Shown here: positions 48,980 through 58,501 of the stretch, one piece after another | Layout: each line of letters begins with the position of its first letter | Numbering within the stretch: position 1 is the stretch's first letter | Assembly (NCBI GenBank): GCA_902826775.1 | Contig: CADEHE010000004.1 | Coordinates: 42,827 to 106,826 of the forward strand | Source: an uncultured Pseudomonadota bacterium | GTDB taxonomy: Bacteria; Pseudomonadota; Gammaproteobacteria; Burkholderiales; JALYOK01 | Direction of reading: 5' to 3' | DNA length: 64,000 bases | The notes under the pieces: model-generated | The model's database searches: none | Told to the model about the DNA's origin: nothing | The model's input: the letters and a program-made list of their open reading frames with translations, nothing else | Made by a program: the position numbers and the translations under genes

Positions 48980-51900
48980 TCGAATTGCGCGTACCTCATG
49001 CGGGGCAATTCTTGCGTCGCGCAGTCATAAACGGGCGACTCTTGGTTCGGTTCGGGTTTTTCGTGGCGTTGTTCGGCTTGCTCTGCCTGCCATCGCTCGG
49101 CCATGCACAGATCACGCGTTCTTTCACCATCCGCTACAGCGCCAATGTGAACGGTGACTTCGCGGCAATCGGCAATACGGTTACCTACTGTGATTTGACG
49201 GCGGGAAATGCCAGTTGCAACGGTGCGCCGGGCGGGAGCAGCATCGATAATCAGAGCGTTGGCACTATCGTAAACGTCGATGTCGATAGCGATAGTTCAA
49301 CGTTCAACTCTAGTTCAGCGAACCTTAGCGTTCCGGCAGGGTCAACCATCCGATTTGCAGGACTCTACTGGGGCGGGCGCTCGACCTCGGCCTCACGCGG
49401 ACGCGTGCTATTTCGCACCCCGAGTTCATTCGGATACACGCTGATATCGGCCAGCATCGTTGACACTGCCACGGGCGCAACAAATAACTATGCGGCTTTC
49501 GCCGACGTTACCTCGGCGGTAGCCGCCGCGGGCAATGGCACTTACTTCGTCGCGAACGTTCAGACGTACACCGGCTTGAACGGAAGCACATTCAACAATT
49601 CAGGGGCTAATTGCCGTAACGTCGACGGCGATAGTTGTTGGGGCGGTTGGAGTCTGGTTGTCGTCTACGACAACAACACCATGGGGCTGCGCAATATTGC
49701 AATTTATGACGGCTATGGTCTGGTTACGGGCAGCCCGGGAGTCGTAATCCCGGTGAGCGGCTTCTTGACGCCGCTTTCCGGTCCGGTTTCCACGCGAGTC
49801 GGGACGGTCGGCTGGGATGGCGATCGCGGTTTGACAGGCGATCAGTTCTTCATAAACGGCAGCGCGATCAGCGACGCCAACAATCCTGCGAACGATTTCT
49901 ATAACTCCAGCATTTCAGATCTAGGCGTCAACGCAACGGCGCGCAACCCGGCGTACTTGAATACGCTGGGCACGGAAGTGGATAGATATACCGCACCTGC
50001 CGGCGTGATTAGTAACGGAGCGACCAGTGCAACGCTGCAACTGACTACGGGGGGCGAGCAATATTTTCCGCAGATGGTTGCCTTTTCCACTGACCTCTAT
50101 GTACCGGTTGTCGTCCCGAACTTGACGAAGACTGTGTCCGATCTGAACGGGGGGCTGCTGCTACCGGGCGACACGTTGCGCTACACCGTGACCTTCAGCA
50201 ATACCGGTCAGGATACGGCCGTCAACTCTACCGTGCTGGATAATATTCCCGTCGGAACGACCTATGTTCCGGGTTCGCTAGTGGTAGTGGCCGGCTCGGC
50301 AAATGCCGGAGCAAAAACCGACGCTGCCGGTGACGATCAGGCGGAGTTTGTCGCTGCCGGAACCCCGCGCGTCGTGTTCCGCGTCGGGACCGGGGCGGAC
50401 GCCAGTCAAGGTGGAGCGATCCCCTTTAGTTCCTCAACTTCTATGCAGTTTGACGTCACTGTCGATGGTGGGCTCGCGGGCGGCACCGACATAACCAATA
50501 ATGTATCCATACAATACACCGGGCAAACTCTAGGGGAGACGCTAGGGACGTCAAAATCACAATCCACTCCGACGGTGGTTACGGCGCCCCCAACGATCGC
50601 CAAATCCTTCGCTCCAAACCCGATCGCTGCCGGCGGCATATCGCTTATGACAATTCAGGTGAGCAGCGCTGCCGGCAATCCATCGAATGCCAGCGATGTA
50701 CGCTTCACCGATACTTATCCGGCGGGCGTCGTTAACGCAGCTTCGCCCAATCCGCAAATAAGTTGTACGCCGGGCTCCACACCAGGCACGATCACTGGGG
50801 GGGCGGCTGGCGGAAACATTATCGGGTTGAATCCCGGCGCAGTTCTGGCACCAAACGGCAGTTGCACCATCACGGTGAACGTGACAGCCGCAGCAGCAGG
50901 CAACTATACGAACACCACGAGTAGCGTGACCTCGACCAATAGCGGCTCCGGCAGTGCCGCCAGCGCCATGCTATCCGTCGGTAAGCCATCGATTGCAAAA
51001 TCGTTCGCACCGTCCAGCATTTTGACAGGCGGTACGAGCACAATCTCGTTCGTGCTTAGCAATCCGACTACTTCCAACATCAGCAACGTTGCGTTCAGCG
51101 ATGCCCTCACCAATATGGCCGTGGCCAATCCGAACGGGGTAGTCGGCAACTGCGGCGGCGGTAGCGTGGTCGCCGTGCCCGGGTCTAACGCCATTTCCCT
51201 AACAAGCGGCAGCATCCCGGCCGGCGGCAATTGCACCATAAGCGTAAACGTGAGCAGCAGCACTCTCGGTGTTCATCCGAACACGACATCCGGCGTAACT
51301 TCAACGCAAACCGGGACGGCGGGCAATGCGAGCAACACCGCTGTTTTGACTGTGGTTGGGGCTCCCACCGCGACTAAGAGCTTTTCGCCGACCTCGATCG
51401 CACCGAATAGCACCGCGGTATTGACGATTAACGTAGCAAATCCCAATACCACCACGACCGTGACGGGTGTAGCGTTCACCGATACTTATCCTGGTGGATT
51501 GGCAAATGCCAACCCGGCCAGTCCGACGCTCAATTGCACTTCGGGTTCGTCCGCAACGTTGACCGGCGGATCGAATGGCGGCGGAACGATCGGCATTTCG
51601 GGTGGGAGTCTTGCTCCGAACAGCAGCTGCAGTGTCACAGTTTTGGTGACGAGCGCATCCGCGGCAACGTACAACAACTCCACCGGCGCCATCGCCAGCA
51701 GCAACGCGGGCACTGGCGCTGCTGCCAACGCAAGTCTCAACGTAACCAACTTAACTGTGCCGACTGTAGCCAAGACTTTCGTAAATTCGCCGATTGCGGT
51801 GAATGGCACGTCGACATTGCGTATTACTCTAACGAATCCGAACGCGACGGCCGTCACCGGCGTTTCGTTCAATGATCTATACCCGACCGGTCTGGTAAAT

Positions 51901-54900
51901 GCGGCAACACCCAACCCGAGCACAACGTGCTCCGCCGGAGCGGCGGCCGCGGTCGCAGGCGAAAGTTCCCTGCAGTTTAGCGGCGGCACCATACCGGCGA
52001 GCGGGAGTTGCAGAGTGGACGTTACCGTAACCAGCGCTGAAGCGGGACATTATTTTAACAACACCAGTACTGTAAATACGGCAAACGCCGGGGCACCGGC
52101 AGGGGCAAGCGCGACGCTTGATGTGCTGACGCCGCCGACCATTACCAAGTCTTTCAATGCCGACACGGTGGCACTGAATGGCGACAGCCAATTGCAGATC
52201 ATTATCACCAATCCAGCTATCAACAGCGTCAGCTTGACCGGCATAAACGTCAACGATAACTTTCCTGCCGGCATGGTGGTATCGCCGAGCGTAGGGTTGA
52301 GTAACGGTTGCGGCGGCACCTTTCGAGACCAAGGCGGCAGCAGCACTTTCTCAAATCCCGATACTGGGTTTCGACTCTCGGGGGTGACGTTAGCGGCGGG
52401 CGCCAGCTGCACGTTACGGTTCAACGTGCGCAGTTCGGTAGCCGGCAATCAGCTGAATACGACGACGCAGGTGGCGGCAACCGGTCCTATCGCTCTCACG
52501 GGAAGCGCTGCCAGCGCAACCTTATCGGTGGGGCAGCCGGACATCACCAAGGCATTTTCCCCAGCCACGATTACCCTTGGGCAGACCTCGGTATTGACTA
52601 TCACCCTCACCAATCCGACTGGTACGGCAATGACCAGTGCCGCTTTTACCGATACCTACCCCACAGGTATGACCAACACCAGCACGCCCGCAGCAGGCGG
52701 TACCTGTACCGGCACACGCACCGCTGCCTCAAATGGCACGTCGATAGCGTTTAGTGCGGGTACGATACCCGCAAACAGTAGCTGTACGGTAACGGTGAAT
52801 GTAACTGCGATCGGCACGGCACCCAACACCATCGCCGCGAATGCGCTAACGGTCTCGGGCGGGGCTACCAACGGTTCGGCGACCAGCGCTACGCTTACTG
52901 TTACGCCTCCGCTTACTGTTGAAAAAACGTTCGTGCCAAATGTGATCGCGCAGGGTGGGACTTCAGTTCTGACACTTACGCTGACCAATCCGAACGCTTT
53001 CAACGTAACCGGCGTCGCGTTTACCGATAGCTATCCGTCTAATTTGATCAACACGGGCACACCTAGTGCTGCGGACAATTGTGCGGCGGGCACCCCGAAC
53101 GCTGCTGCGAACGGTACTTCGCTGGCGTTTTCCGGCGGTACAGTCGCAGCCAACAGTTCCTGCACTGTAACGGTGAACGTCACCAGTGCAACCGGCGGCG
53201 TCTACAACAACAATTCGGGCAATGTGAGTACCACTAACGCTGGAACCACGAGCGGCGTAGTCGGCACGCTAACCGTGATGGCGCCACCGACGGTAGCTAA
53301 GGCCTTTACACCGAACTCCGTGAGCATCGGTGATGTGAGCACTTTGACGATATCCCTGACCAATCCCAACACAACGCAAGCCATTACGGGAGCAACGTTT
53401 ACCGATACCTACCCGGTTGGATTGGTCAACGCGGCGACGATGAATGCGACTACATCTTGTAGCGGAGGAACGGTAATCGCAAGTCCAGGCGGCGGCTCTG
53501 TCGCGCTCACCAGCGGCACTATTCCCGCCGGCGGTAGTTGCACAGTCTCGATCGATGTCACCAGCGCAAGCGCGAGCGCGTACAACAATAATACGGGAGT
53601 AGTCACGACGACGAATGCTGGTAACGGCAGCGCCGCCAGCGCCACTCTGACGGTCCAACCGTTGCCGACAATCGCAAAGAGTTTTTCAGTGACAGGGATA
53701 ACCGCCGGTGCGCCCTCCGCGTTGACGATCACCATTACCAACCCGCGATCCACCGGGCTTACGGGCCTTTCGTTTAACGACGCGTTTCCGAGTGGTCTGC
53801 GCGTGCACTCAACACCGTCCGTGGCAAATACGTGTGGCGGAGTCGTCAGTGGCGCCACTGAAAACGCCACTGCGATTGGCCTCACCGGAGGCAGCCTTTC
53901 CGCTAGCTCAAGCTGTAGTGTTAGCATTGCGGTGACGGCGAACACGCCTGGCACATATAACAATGTCACCAGTGCCTTGACCAGCAACGAAGCGCCACCC
54001 ACCACCCCGAGCAACACTGCGACCCTCACAATAGGCGGGTTCGGTATTTCCGGTTTGGTGTACTCGGACGCTAATCACAATTCGACCAATGATGGCGGCG
54101 AGGCAGGGACGGGACAAACTTTCTTCGTTAAATTGAGCACTCGCACTGGGGCGACGTGTAATTCGCCGGCACTAGTCGCGGCAAGCGTAAATACAAGCAC
54201 AGGCGCTTACTCAATCGCACCCTATCCGGCCGGGGACTATTGCTTGATCTTAGACACCAACGGCACGCTAAGCGATATCGTTCCGACTACTCCCGCGGGT
54301 TGGCTTGGTACCGAAGTGCCAAACGGCAGTAAGGCAATCACGATCACCGGGTCTAACCTGATCGTGCAGAACTTCGGCCTATTCAACGGCTCGCGCTTGA
54401 GCGGCCGAGTGTTTAACGACAACGGCATCGTAGCTGGTGTGCCGAATAACGGCGTGCAGGATGGCGGCGAAGTCGGGCTCGCCAGCGTAGCGGTGCGAGC
54501 GAACAACGCGGGATGCCCCAGCACGCTCTGCGACACTACGCTCACGGATACTCTTGGCAATTACACGCTGTGGATACCTGCCGCCGCGAGCGGGAGCGTG
54601 GTCGTTGCGCAGACAAACTTGGGCGGTTATGTTTCGAGCGGCGGTAGCCGTGGTACCACTACGGGTGGGGCGGGTTATGACCGAACGGCCGACACGACCA
54701 CTTTCAATCTTGTTGCCGGCAGCAGTTACAGCGGTGTCGACTTTGCAGATGTCCCGCCGAACAGTTTTGTCGCTGATGGCGCGCAAAGCGGCTTGCCTGG
54801 CAGCACGATTGGCTATCCGCACACTTTTACAGCCGGTAGCGGTGGCGCCGTTTCCTTTAGCACGAGCAATATCGCGACGCCCGCCATCGCCGGGTGGACG

Positions 54901-55467
54901 AACACGATCTATCGCGATAGCAATTGCGATGGAGCGGTGCAGGCGGCCGAGGCAACCGCTCCTTTGAGCGGTGCAACCGTGCTGACTGCGGGGCAACAGA
55001 TTTGTATTGTGGTACGCGAATTTATTCCAGCTGGCGCACCCTCCGGAGCGAGAGACCAGATCACGGTAACCGCTGGCTTTACCTACACCAACGCTAGTCC
55101 GGCACTGAGTGGTAACGCGACGCGCACTGATATCACCTCCGTCGGCCCGTCGACCAGCGCGGGTTTACATCTGACGAAGACCGTCGACAGAACCACCGCG
55201 CTCCCGGGAGAAACGCTCACCTACACGATCACCTACACCAATACGAGCAGCGCGTCGTTGGCCAACATTGTCATCGCGGATACCGTGCCCGCCTTTACCG
55301 TTTATGTCGGCGGTAGCGCGGGTTGTCCGGGTTTGATCGCTCGCACGACGTGCTCGGTACTGAGTGAGCCCCCCGCAAATGCGATCGGCGCTTTGCGGTG
55401 GGGCATTAATGGCAATTTGGGGCCAAGCGCTAGCGGGACGGTGCAGTTTCAGGTGCGAGTCGAATAG
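48976..55467 (+). CDS. Giant exported repeat protein (nine DUF11-like repeats, SdrD-like modules)
   Basis: A 2163-aa secreted protein; GTG 48976 with AAGGAGG at 48961-48967. Signal peptide about residues 1-46 (FGLLCLPSLGHAQ). An N-terminal domain (about 50-375) contains RFAGLYWGG, ADVTSAV and WGGWSLVVVYDN, a module found before DUF11 repeats in other surface proteins. One DUF11 module (about 380-530) is followed by nine about 128-residue repeats beginning P-[TS/D]-[IVA]-x-K-[STA]-F (about 540-1685), then SdrD_B-like modules (GLVYSDANHNSTNDGGEAGT; GRVFNDNGIVAGVPNNGVQDGG), and a final DUF11 module. There is no C-terminal anchor, LPxTG or barrel. Confidence 0.86.
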   Translation: MIELRVPHAGQFLRRAVINGRLLVRFGFFVALFGLLCLPSLGHAQITRSFTIRYSANVNGDFAAIGNTVTYCDLTAGNASCNGAPGGSSIDNQSVGTIVNVDVDSDSSTFNSSSANLSVPAGSTIRFAGLYWGGRSTSASRGRVLFRTPSSFGYTLISASIVDTATGATNNYAAFADVTSAVAAAGNGTYFVANVQTYTGLNGSTFNNSGANCRNVDGDSCWGGWSLVVVYDNNTMGLRNIAIYDGYGLVTGSPGVVIPVSGFLTPLSGPVSTRVGTVGWDGDRGLTGDQFFINGSAISDANNPANDFYNSSISDLGVNATARNPAYLNTLGTEVDRYTAPAGVISNGATSATLQLTTGGEQYFPQMVAFSTDLYVPVVVPNLTKTVSDLNGGLLLPGDTLRYTVTFSNTGQDTAVNSTVLDNIPVGTTYVPGSLVVVAGSANAGAKTDAAGDDQAEFVAAGTPRVVFRVGTGADASQGGAIPFSSSTSMQFDVTVDGGLAGGTDITNNVSIQYTGQTLGETLGTSKSQSTPTVVTAPPTIAKSFAPNPIAAGGISLMTIQVSSAAGNPSNASDVRFTDTYPAGVVNAASPNPQISCTPGSTPGTITGGAAGGNIIGLNPGAVLAPNGSCTITVNVTAAAAGNYTNTTSSVTSTNSGSGSAASAMLSVGKPSIAKSFAPSSILTGGTSTISFVLSNPTTSNISNVAFSDALTNMAVANPNGVVGNCGGGSVVAVPGSNAISLTSGSIPAGGNCTISVNVSSSTLGVHPNTTSGVTSTQTGTAGNASNTAVLTVVGAPTATKSFSPTSIAPNSTAVLTINVANPNTTTTVTGVAFTDTYPGGLANANPASPTLNCTSGSSATLTGGSNGGGTIGISGGSLAPNSSCSVTVLVTSASAATYNNSTGAIASSNAGTGAAANASLNVTNLTVPTVAKTFVNSPIAVNGTSTLRITLTNPNATAVTGVSFNDLYPTGLVNAATPNPSTTCSAGAAAAVAGESSLQFSGGTIPASGSCRVDVTVTSAEAGHYFNNTSTVNTANAGAPAGASATLDVLTPPTITKSFNADTVALNGDSQLQIIITNPAINSVSLTGINVNDNFPAGMVVSPSVGLSNGCGGTFRDQGGSSTFSNPDTGFRLSGVTLAAGASCTLRFNVRSSVAGNQLNTTTQVAATGPIALTGSAASATLSVGQPDITKAFSPATITLGQTSVLTITLTNPTGTAMTSAAFTDTYPTGMTNTSTPAAGGTCTGTRTAASNGTSIAFSAGTIPANSSCTVTVNVTAIGTAPNTIAANALTVSGGATNGSATSATLTVTPPLTVEKTFVPNVIAQGGTSVLTLTLTNPNAFNVTGVAFTDSYPSNLINTGTPSAADNCAAGTPNAAANGTSLAFSGGTVAANSSCTVTVNVTSATGGVYNNNSGNVSTTNAGTTSGVVGTLTVMAPPTVAKAFTPNSVSIGDVSTLTISLTNPNTTQAITGATFTDTYPVGLVNAATMNATTSCSGGTVIASPGGGSVALTSGTIPAGGSCTVSIDVTSASASAYNNNTGVVTTTNAGNGSAASATLTVQPLPTIAKSFSVTGITAGAPSALTITITNPRSTGLTGLSFNDAFPSGLRVHSTPSVANTCGGVVSGATENATAIGLTGGSLSASSSCSVSIAVTANTPGTYNNVTSALTSNEAPPTTPSNTATLTIGGFGISGLVYSDANHNSTNDGGEAGTGQTFFVKLSTRTGATCNSPALVAASVNTSTGAYSIAPYPAGDYCLILDTNGTLSDIVPTTPAGWLGTEVPNGSKAITITGSNLIVQNFGLFNGSRLSGRVFNDNGIVAGVPNNGVQDGGEVGLASVAVRANNAGCPSTLCDTTLTDTLGNYTLWIPAAASGSVVVAQTNLGGYVSSGGSRGTTTGGAGYDRTADTTTFNLVAGSSYSGVDFADVPPNSFVADGAQSGLPGSTIGYPHTFTAGSGGAVSFSTSNIATPAIAGWTNTIYRDSNCDGAVQAAEATAPLSGATVLTAGQQICIVVREFIPAGAPSGARDQITVTAGFTYTNASPALSGNATRTDITSVGPSTSAGLHLTKTVDRTTALPGETLTYTITYTNTSSASLANIVIADTVPAFTVYVGGSAGCPGLIARTTCSVLSEPPANAIGALRWGINGNLGPSASGTVQFQVRVE
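50585..54030 (+). repeat. Nine tandem about 385-nt (128-residue) coding repeats
   Basis: Repeat starts, read from the KxF signature, are near 50588, 50983, 51361, 51760, 52132, 52531, 52909, 53284 and 53665. Each holds a YPxG segment (FTDTYPAG, FNDLYPTG, FTDSYPSN) and two cysteines about 35-50 residues apart, the second always in [GS]SC-x-V/I-x-V. They have diverged at DNA level, so they are old duplications. Confidence 0.85.
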
Positions 55468-55530
55468 CGCATCGTGCCCCATTCTTTTTGTTACCATATT
55501 GCAAATGCATTTGGATACATAGGGGGAGGG

Positions 55531-56928
55531 TTGAAGAAAAATAGTGGCACCCGCTCGGGTAGTCTGGCCCTCATATGTTCGTTGAGTTTTGCTTGCACAA
55601 CGCAAGCGTTGCTCGGCGCTGAGTCCGTTTCTGCTGCGTCGCCGGCGCAAGTGTCCGGTGCCAATCTCGACGAGCGCATGCAAGGTGCTAAGGCGCTGCT
55701 CGACCAACGGAACGCCGAGCAGGCTTACCACCTACTGAGCGAAGTAGAGTTCGAAGGTGCTGGCAACGAGGCGTTCGACTATCTCTTGGGCACTGCGGCG
55801 CTCGATGCCGGCAAGCCGGACAAGGCCACCTTGGCGTTTGACCGGGTGCTGGCGCTCAACCCGAAGCACGGCGGCGCGTTGATCGATCGCGGCCGTGCCT
55901 ACGCGGCGATCGGCAACATTGAACAGGCGCGCGCTGACTTCGAATCTGCTCTTGCACTCAATCCCAGCGCGCCGACACGCAAGCAACTCGCCACGTTTCT
56001 CGCGCAGTTGAGCAACCGGCAGGAAAAACTTGGCGCCACTGTCAGAGCCTATATGAGTGCGACGATCGGGCATGACAGCAACGTTAATTTCGCTGCCAGC
56101 GAGCGCGACGTGTTTGTGCCGTTATTGCAAGATTCCATCCAACTCTCTAGCGATAGTGCACGGCAAAGCGACACCTTTCTGGGATTGAACGCCGGAATTG
56201 GGTTGGATTACACGGTAGCGCCGGCGTTTGCATGGTTCGGCGCAATCGATGCAGCGAGCAAACGTAACCGAGACGTGCATCAGTTTCATCTCTCGTCGCT
56301 GGATGCGCGCTTTGGGCCGGTCTGGAAAGGTCAGCGCTACCAGATGCGCTGGGCGCTTAGTCTAGGCGCTTTGCAGTTGGGCGACGAAGACTATCGCAGG
56401 CAGCGGGGTGCGGGTGTCGAGTGGCGCTTCAACATAAGCGATCAGCGCCAACTGGTTACCGCCGTTCAGCATACTCGGCTGCGCTACCGCGACGTGGACG
56501 CAAAGATATTCAATACCAACCAGAGTGTTGGTCTATTGGGTTTATCGTTGTTGATTGGTGAAGGGAAACAGGCCCTAGTAACCCCTTACTTGATGGGTGG
56601 TTATGAGGACGACACGGGCGGCAATTTGCAGGGCAATAAGCGCATTGCGGGCGCAGGTCTCACGGGGCGCCTTGCGCTAACGCCAACACGCTCATTGTCT
56701 TGGGCGGTAAGTGGGCAACGCGGCCGTTTTGACAAGACCGACCCATTCTTTCTGAAGAAGCGCTCGGACCAGCGGTTCGACGTATCGCTGGCATTCAACC
56801 AACAGTTAGGCCAGGGCAAGAAGTGGTCGCTGCGACCACAAGTGACCTGGTCGCGCCAGAACTCCAACTTGGCGCCGTATGATTTCGATCGAACGGAAGC
56901 GGGGGTCACGGTGAGGCGCGAGTTCTAG
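55531..56928 (+). CDS. TPR plus outer-membrane beta-barrel protein, Slam/type XI secretion-like (DUF560-like)
   Basis: A 465-aa protein from TTG 55531 behind AGGGGGAGGG; GTG 55474 is an alternative in-frame start that would put 19 residues before the signal peptide. Signal peptide: KKNSGTRSGSLALICSLSFA. TPR-like helices occupy about residues 45-140 (NAEQAYHLLSEVEFEG, KATLAFDRVLALNPKHGGAL, QARADFESALALNPSAPT). The remaining about 300 residues form antiparallel strands starting YMSATIGHDSNVNFAA and ending in a C-terminal F (VTVRREF), the barrel-insertion signal. This matches Slam/T11SS outer-membrane proteins. A cargo-like gene follows at once. Confidence 0.78.
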   Translation: MKKNSGTRSGSLALICSLSFACTTQALLGAESVSAASPAQVSGANLDERMQGAKALLDQRNAEQAYHLLSEVEFEGAGNEAFDYLLGTAALDAGKPDKATLAFDRVLALNPKHGGALIDRGRAYAAIGNIEQARADFESALALNPSAPTRKQLATFLAQLSNRQEKLGATVRAYMSATIGHDSNVNFAASERDVFVPLLQDSIQLSSDSARQSDTFLGLNAGIGLDYTVAPAFAWFGAIDAASKRNRDVHQFHLSSLDARFGPVWKGQRYQMRWALSLGALQLGDEDYRRQRGAGVEWRFNISDQRQLVTAVQHTRLRYRDVDAKIFNTNQSVGLLGLSLLIGEGKQALVTPYLMGGYEDDTGGNLQGNKRIAGAGLTGRLALTPTRSLSWAVSGQRGRFDKTDPFFLKKRSDQRFDVSLAFNQQLGQGKKWSLRPQVTWSRQNSNLAPYDFDRTEAGVTVRREF

Positions 56929-57019
56929 CAGGTGCAAAACAGTGTGGCATGCAATTGAGCGGCACGTTGCAGCGCTTACACTTTGTGCCCTAAGCGTTGG
57001 GTAGTTAAGCGGGGGTAGC

Positions 57020-58501
57020 ATGAAACTTCAACATATCGGTTCGACGGCAGTTTGTGTGATCGCGGCGCTGGTTGCCGCTCCCGTGCTCGCCGCGGCTGGC
57101 AAGTTCCAATTTGTCACCGGGGACGTTCGTCTTATGGATCGATCGGGCACCAGCAAGCCGGCCGTCAAGGGGCTAGCCGTCGAGGAGGGTGACACCATCG
57201 CCTCTGGCCAACCGGCCATGGCCCAAGTTCGGATGAACGACGGCGGCATCTTGGTGATTCGTCCCAACACCCGCTTGGTGATCAAAGCATTCCAGTTCTC
57301 GGGCAAGGAAGACGGCAGTGAACGTGCCCACTTTTCCTTAGAAAAGGGCGGCGTGCGCGCCGTTACCGGTGAGATCGGCAGGACGAACAAGCAGAATTAC
57401 TTGATACAGACCCCGAGCGCGAGTATTGGCGTGCGCGGCACCGATCATGAGCCATTTACCGTGGAAGCGGCTGATGCGGCCCTTGTGCCAGCAGGAACCT
57501 ACGATAAAGTCAACGTCGGCGCGACCGTAGTCGAAAACGGCAAAGGTGTTGTGATCGTGCAACCTGGCGAGGTCGGCTATGCCGCTGATGCAGTGACGAC
57601 GCCGGTGATCCTACCCGAGGTCCCTGCGCTGTATTCGGGCGCAGGTGACGGCGTGAAAGTTGCCAAGCGCGGTTCGCAATCGAGTGGCCGCGCACGTGGC
57701 AGCAGTTCGAGCGGGCAGGGCGCCGGTGATAGCGCTGCGACCGTGGCGCAGCCGCTGCGAACGGCTGACGGCTTAAATCTATCCGCGCTTCCGCCCGCAC
57801 CTGAGCCGCCACCGCCGCCGCCGCCACCACCACTAGTTGTCGACAACGGCATACGCACCCCGGCGATAGTGAGTTACGTTACCGTCGGCGAGCATGGCAG
57901 CCTCGTGGCCAGAGTCGACGGTTTGCGCTCCTTCACGATGACAAGCGCCGCGCGACTGGATACACCGGACGGGGTTCAGCCTTTCCAGATTGCCTGGGGG
58001 CGCTGGGCAGACGGTTTTACTCTGCCGAATACGGAATTTACCGGTGGGTTGCATTTCGCCAATAGCTCGGAAATGACCACAGGTGCGCAGTTGCAGCAAA
58101 TCCAGCTGTCGCGCCAAGCAGAGTACCAACTCTTAGGCGGCCCGCGGCCGACCAATGAGCTTGGCGCCACGGGCGCTTTAGATCGGCTCAGCGTTTCGGT
58201 CGATTTCGCTACCCAGCGCGTAACCAACTATGCTGTTGAGCTGACCATGCCGGCAACGGCATCGGGCGCAGCCAACTCGCAGTGGCAAGCCAGCGGTGGC
58301 GGCAGTATCGCCGCTTTCATGCGGCAGGGCATCGAACTTGACGTGAATTGCGTCAATTGCCGCAGTCCCGGTCAGACGGCCGCGGGCACTGGCAGCGCAA
58401 AGGGCGTCTTTGTCGGGCCAAATGCAGAGGCGCTCCTGAGTGCCTTTGGATTGAAAGTCGACGGCCATACCGTGAGCGGTGTGGCGGCGTCGCAGCGCTA
58501 G
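57020..58501 (+). CDS. FecR-domain protein with Slam-cargo-like C-terminal domain
   Basis: A 493-aa exported protein. Signal peptide residues 1-25 (ALVAAPVLAAAG); no lipobox. The FecR domain (about 30-190) has VRMNDGGILVIRPNTRLVI and TPSASIGVRGTDHE. A Ser/Gly-rich stretch and a polyproline linker PPAPEPPPPPPPPP (about 255-273) follow. The last about 210 residues include a strand pattern ending in GVFVGPNAEALLSAFGLK then VSGVAASQR, which resembles the G-x-F-x-GPxAxE motif of TbpB-like barrels in Slam/T11SS cargo. It lies 91 nt after the TPR-barrel gene and is convergent, by 4 nt overlap, with the next gene. Confidence 0.78.
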   Translation: MKLQHIGSTAVCVIAALVAAPVLAAAGKFQFVTGDVRLMDRSGTSKPAVKGLAVEEGDTIASGQPAMAQVRMNDGGILVIRPNTRLVIKAFQFSGKEDGSERAHFSLEKGGVRAVTGEIGRTNKQNYLIQTPSASIGVRGTDHEPFTVEAADAALVPAGTYDKVNVGATVVENGKGVVIVQPGEVGYAADAVTTPVILPEVPALYSGAGDGVKVAKRGSQSSGRARGSSSSGQGAGDSAATVAQPLRTADGLNLSALPPAPEPPPPPPPPPLVVDNGIRTPAIVSYVTVGEHGSLVARVDGLRSFTMTSAARLDTPDGVQPFQIAWGRWADGFTLPNTEFTGGLHFANSSEMTTGAQLQQIQLSRQAEYQLLGGPRPTNELGATGALDRLSVSVDFATQRVTNYAVELTMPATASGAANSQWQASGGGSIAAFMRQGIELDVNCVNCRSPGQTAAGTGSAKGVFVGPNAEALLSAFGLKVDGHTVSGVAASQR

